Shown: positions 57,071-64,000 of the stretch, piece after piece
Layout: each line of letters opens with the position of its first letter
How positions within the stretch are numbered: the first letter of the stretch is position 1
Assembly (NCBI GenBank): GCA_029204045.2
Contig: CM055080.1
Span: 10,046,838 to 10,110,837, forward strand
Length of the DNA: 64,000 nucleotides
DNA from: Tillandsia leiboldiana
Taxonomy: Eukaryota > Streptophyta > Magnoliopsida > Poales > Bromeliaceae
Direction: 5' to 3'
The notes under the pieces: model-generated
What the model was told of the DNA's origin: nothing
Seen by the model: the letters and a program-made list of their open reading frames with translations, nothing else
Database searches by the model: none
Position numbers and translations under genes: made by a program

Positions 57071-57353
57071 TACAAATGCACTATAAAATATATTTTTTTT
57101 TGTATTGGACAGGTGGCATCTAATGCTCTCTACATCTCTTCGACATAACAAGATACCATCAAGTGAAGCTCCCATTATCTATTTCCTCACATGGAGGATA
57201 ATTAATTACATATACACTTCAGATCAAAAGAGGCTCAAGTAGGTAGAATTTCTTTTTGTTTTGTTCTAACATGTTTATGTTTTCTTTCTTTTTCTTTTTG
57301 TGTTTTATATACGTAACTTGAGTTTATTTGCAAGGTTGTTGACATTAAAATTA

Positions 57354-57764
57354 TGATTAATTGCATAAGGTTCTCTGTAAATATATCGAATAGCAGATAT
57401 ATTCTTATAAAGCTTAACTTTTTCATATTTATTTCTTCAAAAGTTCAACATTATTTATATATATCTTTTCGGTGTATTATCGTTAGTTCAATGTTTATTT
57501 TTTAACAGATTATATGTGAAATGATAGTTTTGCCCTTTCAAAAATGTCCCTTCAAAAAATAATACAAAAATATCTGGAAGGGTAAAAATAAATTTATCTC
57601 ACTAACTAACTAAGATTAAGTATTTAACCATTTTTCTAACAGAGATAGACGGTAGGAATATATATGAATAACGTTGGACTTTTAAAGAGATAAATATGAA
57701 AAGTTGAACTTTGTAGGGATATATCTGTTATTCGATATGTTTACAGAGAGCCGTATGTAATTAA
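57354..57764. repeat. Inverted-repeat MITE of about 410 bp
   Basis: Arms of about 115 bp: the left has ATTAATTGCATAAGGTTCTC and CGAATAGCAGATATATTC; the right has the inverted GATATATCTGTTATTCGATA and GAGAGCCGTATGTAATTAAT. Possible ATTAAT duplication at both ends is part of the arms. No coding capacity. Confidence 0.65.
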
Positions 57765-58515
57765 TCCTTAAAATTAAAATATATATTTTTTATAATAATT
57801 TTTTTAAAAAAATAATTATTTTATATTATTTAACATGCTTTTAAAGCAGAAGATCACATTATTAATTTTTTCTTATTTAATTTAAATTTATATTATGGAC
57901 CTATTAAAAAATTTTAAGTTTAAATATAAAATAAATTTAGAATACAAATTCAAAGTATCGTTCTCCAATAGCTTTAAATTTTTTAAAAAATAATAATAAT
58001 TAATTTACATAATTTAACAAAGATTTATTTTAATCATAACATTGAAATTCATGCATAAGAAATTAACTAGTTTCTAAACTCTTACTTTTAGTACACTCTA
58101 ACCTTTAAATTTTTGCAATTAAGTTTCTAATATTAAATACCTTTTTTATTTATGTTCCTATCGTTAAGATCGCGGTTAAATCAAATAAAAATCTAAAAGA
58201 TTTGGTGTTGATTTGACAAAATATATAAAATAAAGTTTAAGAATATGATGATAAAATTTCAACACTAGACTAATGGTACAAATATTCTAATATTAAATAG
58301 CATTTTAAAATTTTATACAAACTATTTTTCATGTGAGATCATCAAATTCATCATTCATCACGATGTTGAATTTTAAATTAGTAATGAACGGATGATTTAA
58401 CAATTTCGCATTAACTAGAGATACTTCCCATTATGAATATTTTTGGTAGGGCAACATATGTTATAGAAAACTTATAATTTATTTATATTATTTATTTAAT
58501 ATTATTATTATTATT

Positions 58516-58775
58516 AGAGTAGACTTTATACATTTTTAAAAATATAAATTTAATTATACTTGTAATTTTTTTATTATTAAATTTGTATTGAGATTCATAT
58601 TATTATTATTATAATTTTTTTATCTCTCTGATTGACTTTAGAGTAGTACGGATCTCAATACAAATTTTCTAATTGATTTTATAATAATACGAATTTCAAT
58701 ATAAATTTAATAATAAAAAAATTATAAATATAATTAAATTTATATTTTTAAAAGTATATAAATTCTACTATTATT
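58516..58775. repeat. Hairpin element bracketed by (ATT)n
   Basis: The left arm GAGTAGACTTTATACATTTT and the right arm TTTTTAAAAGTATATAAATT pair at the outside; inner parts TTAAATTTGTATTGAGATTC and GAATTTCAATATAAATTTAA also pair. ATTATTATT runs lie on both sides (58500-58515 and 58770-58788). No coding capacity. Confidence 0.6.
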
Positions 58776-59249
58776 ATTATTATTATTTAGCACGAAAAAA
58801 ATTCAATGAAAAAGAATGTAAATTTTGGATTCTTGCGCTATCGAAAAGTGAAAATGTTGTGGATAAACTAAGATACATGTCCATTCATCTATGAATATCA
58901 TATTTCCAAAACTCAGAAGAAAGTTTTAAGAAAAATATTTTTTATACATTCCAAACAGAATGTATATTTTATATTCTACTTATTTTAGAATAGAGTGAAT
59001 TTTATTCGTGATTTGAAAAAAATTTCACTATTAGATGAATATACTGTATATCTTACACCTCAAATCAAATGTATAGATTGTATTGCTCAGGTTTTAGTAG
59101 TGGAAAGTTACGACAACGTCAGTACGATTCAAAAGTTTTGAGACGAAAAAAAAAAAAAAAAAACGTGAGTTTCCTCTTCCAAATTAAATTTACTGTAACA
59201 GAAAAATGCACCTTAGGTCAGCATCCACTTCCTAATGAGGTGAGCCGGG

Positions 59250-59362
59250 TATGGACGCGACAACGATCAGCATGGTGGCCGTGTGGAGGCGGGGCGAGTG
59301 TGGACGCGACAGCGATCGGCATGATGGCCGACTCGAGGCGGGGCGGGTGTGGACGCAACAGT
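59250..59362. repeat. GC-rich 49-bp tandem repeat
   Basis: Just over two units of GTGTGGACGCGACAGCGATC followed by GGCATGATGGCC and GAGGCGGGGCG, period 49 bp. It is an isolated GC-rich island in AT-rich DNA. The frames through it are not accepted as genes. Confidence 0.75.
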
Positions 59363-60145
59363 AACTCACATCGAATGAAAATAAAATTATAATTAAATTT
59401 ATAAGAGATTATGAGCACCGGTAATAATAATTGTACTTAAATATTTTAAACTGGTAATTTAAATTTAATAAATTATTATTATTAGTAAACTGAATAGTTG
59501 CATGACAGGCAGTCTGTTGAGAAAAAGAAAAAAATTAAATAAACAGTGTTAAGAGTATTTTGTTTAAAAAAAAATTAGTTTTTATTTTTCGGATGGTTTT
59601 TTTTTTTTCTACCAAAAACAATAGAGCCTTTTATTTTATTTTAATTAGAATTTTAAAATTTTAAGTTATTGTAACCGTTATAAAAAATAACCAGTAAATT
59701 TTATATAATGTTTTTAAAAAAGTTATTTTTTGTAACAAATTTAAAATAATTTTTGTAAAATGTTTTGGACTCTTTAGCACGAAGAGAAATATTAGTGTAG
59801 AAAAATTTCATCACAAAAATTATTATTCAAATTTTTCGGCAAATTTAAAATACGTTTACAGAAAAATCGATATGTAACAAATTTAAAATAATCCCTAAAA
59901 ATTATTTAGAATTTTTTTGTACAAAAAAAAATAGCAGAAAATTAATTATCGTAAAATATGTTCACAATAAAAAAATAGTTTTTTTAGCGAAATTATAAAA
60001 GCAATTACAAAATTATCAACATATGTGACTAACTTTTACAACTCTTAGAGGTGCCGACAATTTTCACAAGTTTCAAAAATTTTGACAACACATACGATCG
60101 CCATAATAAATAGCCTCTATATGTATATATATATAATATATATAA

Positions 60146-60410
60146 TATAAAATTAGGATAGAATACTATCGACAGCATCAAGTCATTGGTGTTATTAAAT
60201 TTTTATTCGTTGAATGAAAAAAATATGCGGTTGAATGAAAAAAATATGCGGTTGGAATTATAGTGGTTCCTAGGGTTTACTAGGTGGTTGGTTAAATAAT
60301 AAAAATTTTAAAAAATCACTATAATTCCAATCGCATATCTTTTCATTCAACGGCTAAAATTTTGATAACACCAATTATTTGGTGCTATCGATAATAGTCT
60401 AGCTGAATTC
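60146..60410. repeat. Hairpin element, GCTATCGATAGC family
   Basis: The arms GAATACTATCGACAGCATCA and TTGGTGCTATCGATAATAG pair, as do GTCATTGGTGTTATTAAATT and AATTTTGATAACACCAATTA. A 19-bp direct duplication GAATGAAAAAAATATGCGG occurs in the left arm. TA-rich sequence flanks it on both sides. Confidence 0.6.
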
Positions 60411-61103
60411 TATATATATATTATGACAACATGTGATATTTTTCCGTATACGGCTAAAAGATTTACATTAAGTTTTTAAAAATTACAATTATTTTTAAAA
60501 AAATAACTTATTTTCAATAAACGTCTCACACAAAAATTTATGTAAAAAAGTATATTCCTTATAGTAACCATATATCTTAACTCAAAAACTTTTGGTTAGG
60601 AAAACTCAAAATGTTTCTACTTAGAAACATTTTAGTTATGAAAATGGTAAAAAATGTTTGCATGTTTCCAATGAGGGTAATAGAGAAATAAATTACATTT
60701 TTATATTACACCCTAGCAATGTCAAAATGTAAAGTTGTCATTTAATGTTCGCCTTTAAATGATTATGTATTACTATGTTGGAGTATGTTTGTACAACTAC
60801 GAAATAATTGATGCTTGTAAATTTTCTACCATTAAGTTTATTCATTTGATTAATTTTATTTTTTTAATTATTCTATTTTATCCACCACTAACTTAATCTA
60901 ATAACCATACATCTTTTCATATAAGGATTAAAAATTTATAAGCATAAATAATTTGTACTTTTAAAAATATAGATACTTAATTCTCCTATGCTGAATATTT
61001 TATATATGCTTTACTAAGTATGAAATTACTTAATTTTTTTAATTATTATTTCTATCTTTATCTCTTTATTATTTATATATATGAATAGATGGATCATTTC
61101 ATG

Positions 61104-61137
<34 letters not shown>

Positions 61138-61353
61138 AGTTAATGAGGCCATGTATCTTTGATAAAGGATCTTTTTCATCCTAGAAATTTTTTTATTTAA
61201 TAAATAAAGTGGATACTTAATAAATGCAGTGCAAATAGTATGTTATTTTTTTCTCATACAAAAAAAAAAAAAGGAAAGAAAAAAAAAAAAGGAACTCTTC
61301 AAAATTAGAGTTTTTCTTTTCAAACATTATAAATATTTTTAATTATAGACGAA

Positions 61354-61690
61354 ATGACGATAATGCTCTTATTTCCGTCCACAGAGCATACTGCCCTCTC
61401 CCTACCCGCCCACTCCGCCTCCTACGGTATCTTCCTCTCCTTCTCCGTCCAGCGCTCCCTCTCCCTCGCCCCCTTCCCGGCCGATCCCGCCGCCTCCTTC
61501 GACCTCGTCCAGGAGGTCTACCCGGCGACCCCTACGCCGCAGCCGGGGACTACACGGACGTCAAGAACTACGGCGGCGGAGCCGGGGGCGACCCGACGAC
61601 GCCCGGGTGGGCATGCCTCTCCGGCGCTATCCGGCGGCGGCAATGGAGGCGGCCCTACTCGGCGGTGAAGGGGCAGGAAAGTGGATGGGG
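61354..61690 (+). pseudogene. GC-rich coding-like fragment with a frameshift, unrecognised
   Basis: A sharp GC-rich patch with codon-like third-position GC. The first frame (61372 to about 61523) reads HTALSLPAHSASYGIFLSFS and FDLVQEVYP. Coding character then seems to move to another frame from about 61524 (GDPYAAAGDYTDVKNYGGG, then RRRQWRRPYSAV). The text stops being protein-like near 61690. No family could be named. It looks like part of one exon of a host gene, captured or decayed. There is no convincing promoter or splice context. Confidence 0.4.
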
Positions 61691-62210
61691 TTTGAAGGAT
61701 ATTTTCGATATATCACCTAAGAAATTGATGGTTCACTCACGGAATGCTAACGGCGATGGGATAAATGCACAATTCCGTAATTACGTGAGAGCAAAATATA
61801 AATTTTTGAAAGACAAAAAGTTAAAGTAAAAAAGTGATATATTAAAAAAAAAAAATTCTATAATTTAGCCTTCCTTATATATAAAATGTTGTTTGGTTGT
61901 ATGGGTTGGTAATTGCACTGTAATTATAATCGTAGGAAGATCCAAACCAAGTGTTTGCTTTAATACATTTAAATTCAAAGAGTCTCAGCGGTAATACAAA
62001 GAGTCTCGGCGGTAATAGTTGAAATCATTTTCAAATTAGCCGCAATTTTAGCTACAATAGTTGAGAAAAAAAATTTAAACAAAAAATAAATTTATTTTCT
62101 TAATCACCTTTTAAATAAAAATATATTTCTTCTATATCGAGGGTAATTTGTAGAGACGACTCTACAGTCAACCAAATAAATTATTTATATGTAATAGTTA
62201 ATTATTTATC
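61691..62210. other. AT-rich DNA, nothing recognised
   Basis: Contains the short tandem repeat CAAAGAGTCTCAGCGGTAAT / CAAAGAGTCTCGGCGGTAAT (about 61976-62020). No gene or clear mobile element is seen. Confidence 0.5.
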
Positions 62211-62745
62211 TGTAAATATTCGATTCACTAGCGATAATAATTTATTGGGTTCAAATCATCGATCCAAAATACTTAAACTCTGTTATTATTAATGAGTACA
62301 TATAAATATCCCATACGATATTGCTGTTGTACTATTGTAAAGTCCATAGTCCCTTATATATTATATATTAAACTTTGTTCCTATTCGATATTGATGTTGG
62401 ACTATTGTGGTGTTTGTTTAGGCTCTAATGTTCTCGCAATCCAATCACAAATCCGTTTAGACCCTAATATTGTCGCAGCCTAATCATACACACAGCTTAT
62501 TAATGATTTCGCAGCCCAATCACGTATATATATAGTCCAAAATTATCTGACGATACGAGGTCGGCCTCACACCTCCATTTTGTGAACCAACTCCGATACC
62601 AAATATTATGATGTGATCTGATCTACTAGCAATAATAATTCATTGAAATCAAATCATCAGTTCAAAATAGTTAAGTCCAATTATTATTACTGTAATCCAT
62701 AGCATCTTATATACCAAATAGGATTATATGTAACTATAATGTCAT
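62211..62745 (-). mobile_element. TRIM copy 7
   Basis: First repeat starts TGTAAATATTCGATTCACTA; the second begins near ATGATGTGATCTGATCTACT (62610). PBS-like ACTCCGATACCAAATATTAT lies just before the second repeat. The interior has an extra duplication of the GTTTAGGCTCTAATGTTCTC region. Same orientation as the others. Confidence 0.65.
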
Positions 62746-64000
62746 TTTACCACTATAGCACTTTCTACGTACTATATTTAACTAAATAAAATACAACCAA
62801 CAAAAGGACCACTTAATTTGGGGAGAGACAAAATAATAATAATAATAATAATTCATATAACCATAACTAAAAGAGACCCTACCATTATATTATTCCATTA
62901 ACCAATAATAATAATAATATAACAAAACAAAAGTGCAAGTATCTAAGCAATTAATTACATTATTTTTAACCTTTTAATCATTTTTTAGACCAATTACTAC
63001 TACTAGAAATAGTAAGGCATTACACAGTTCCAAACCCTAAAGGACCAAATTAGTCACAAAGGAACATTGTCCTTTTTTTTATTATTCTTTTTTATTATTT
63101 TTTATTACCTTTTAGAGGGAAAAGGAACAATATCTTGCTCTCCAAATTCTCTTTAAATTAGTAGTAATAATATCATTGAAAAATGAGAGAATATGATACT
63201 CAACATTAATTAATTGTTTTTTTTTTTATACTCTCTCTTTTTTCAATTTAAAAAAGAAAAATGAACAATTTAAAAAAGAAAAATGAAAAAAATGAGAAGC
63301 AAAATCCACAAGAGAAGTAGAGAGTGTGAAGAGAATTATGCTAAAGAAGATTGAGTACTTTAACATCACTTCACCTCTACATCTTTTTGGTAAAAATGCA
63401 TGGAGATCATGTAGAAACGGTAAAATGTGGTTTCTGTAATTTTAAATTTTTAAATTTAATAAAAAAATTAAATTTTATATTTAAATTCAGGAATTGGGAG
63501 AGAAGATTAATTTCGTAAATTAAAAATGATTTTCGACGAAATAAAAATACTATTTCAATAGTCACCAAAAATACTAGTGCGGTCAGTTTTTGTATTTTAA
63601 GAGGTGAAATTATAGAAAAACATAAAAACCAACATATGGTCAAAATTTCTAATTAGTTTTTATGAAAAAAAAACTATATGACATTTTATGTGAGGAATCA
63701 CGTGGGATCACAACTGGAAGTGTTACTGTACATATTGTGCGCACTATGGAGGAACCTTTTACAAGCACCTAAGATTTTCTCACTCCTGCATCGCTGCCAA
63801 CCTCCCACCTCTGACGATCTCCTCCGATCGCCAAAATTCGGCATCACCTAACTCTCTATCTTTTTCTCTCTCTTTCTTAAGTATGTGAGCCCGGATCCAC
63901 TTCCACGCTGATGGCATCTCAGGGTCCAACAACCCTCCTCAGGTAGCCCTAGCGTTACCAACTCCTCGCTGTGACCACGGATCCCCTTGGAAGCAAATTG
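62746..64000. other. Right flank, no supported gene
   Basis: AT-rich with (AAT)n runs near 62832-62850 and 62908-62921. From about 63770 the sequence becomes less AT-rich (CTCCTCCGATCGCCAAAATT, CTCACTCCTGCATCGCTGCC), and a short frame opens at 63912 but stops after 11 codons. This could be the start of a gene or retroelement running off the window, but it cannot be judged from what is here. Confidence 0.35.

Larger units (their letters stand above)
57765..61353. other. AT-rich intergenic DNA with small hairpins, no gene seen
   Basis: 58516-58775 is a TATACTTTTAAAAGTACAA-family hairpin set in (ATT)n runs. 59250-59362 is a 49-bp GC-rich tandem repeat. 60146-60410 is a GCTATCGATAGC-type hairpin next to TA-rich sequence. 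60820-60985 is another member of the first family. 61104-61136 is a poly(A) run. The frames here are short and of low complexity. Confidence 0.5.

Overview
The window is nuclear DNA of a flowering plant, probably a monocot; species cannot be fixed from the sequence alone. The signs are spliced WAT1-type transporter genes, a long-LTR chromovirus, a plant L1-type LINE, many MITEs and very long (TA)n tracts. Only two ordinary host genes can be supported, both on the minus strand. The rest is transposon-derived, AT-rich intergenic DNA.

Layout. 1-5.9 kb: end of a GAGCCGAACACGAGC-type element, (TA)n tracts, hairpin elements, two Tourist-like MITEs and a SINE. 5.873-17.341 kb: a complete Ty3/gypsy Tekay/Del-like element on the minus strand, with 3.15-kb LTRs, an intact gag-pol frame, PBS, polypurine tract and a perfect GAGCA target duplication. 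17.3-21.5 kb: a TRIM and a cluster of microsatellites and hairpin elements. 21.554-35.392 kb: WAT1-related gene A, 7 exons, 351 aa, with a 6.3-kb first intron full of insertions. 36.9-39.9 kb: a 5'-truncated LINE with a 15-bp target duplication. 41.07-48.4 kb: a second copy of the ~2-kb segment at 0.64-2.7 kb, split by a 4.3-kb insertion of consecutive tandem arrays (perhaps a giant solo LTR) and by a 1,065-bp Tourist-like element. 49.454-55.099 kb: WAT1-related gene B, 6 exons, 351 aa, whose first intron is of the GC-AG type. 55.2-64 kb: AT-rich DNA with two TRIMs, inverted-repeat elements and one frameshifted GC-rich coding-like fragment at 61.4-61.7 kb.

Genes A and B lie head to tail (B upstream of A) and encode 10-helix membrane transporters of the WAT1/UMAMIT (EamA-domain) family. 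They share intron phases but differ in one intron and have clearly diverged sequences, so they are old paralogues rather than a recent tandem copy.

No previously undescribed defence or metabolic system is visible. The most unusual things are the population of hairpin elements sitting inside (TA)n or other microsatellites, seven TRIM copies all in one orientation, the very young intact chromovirus, and the 4.3-kb block of successive tandem arrays. Exon borders were assembled by reading splice sites and reading frame by eye; no transcript or database was available.
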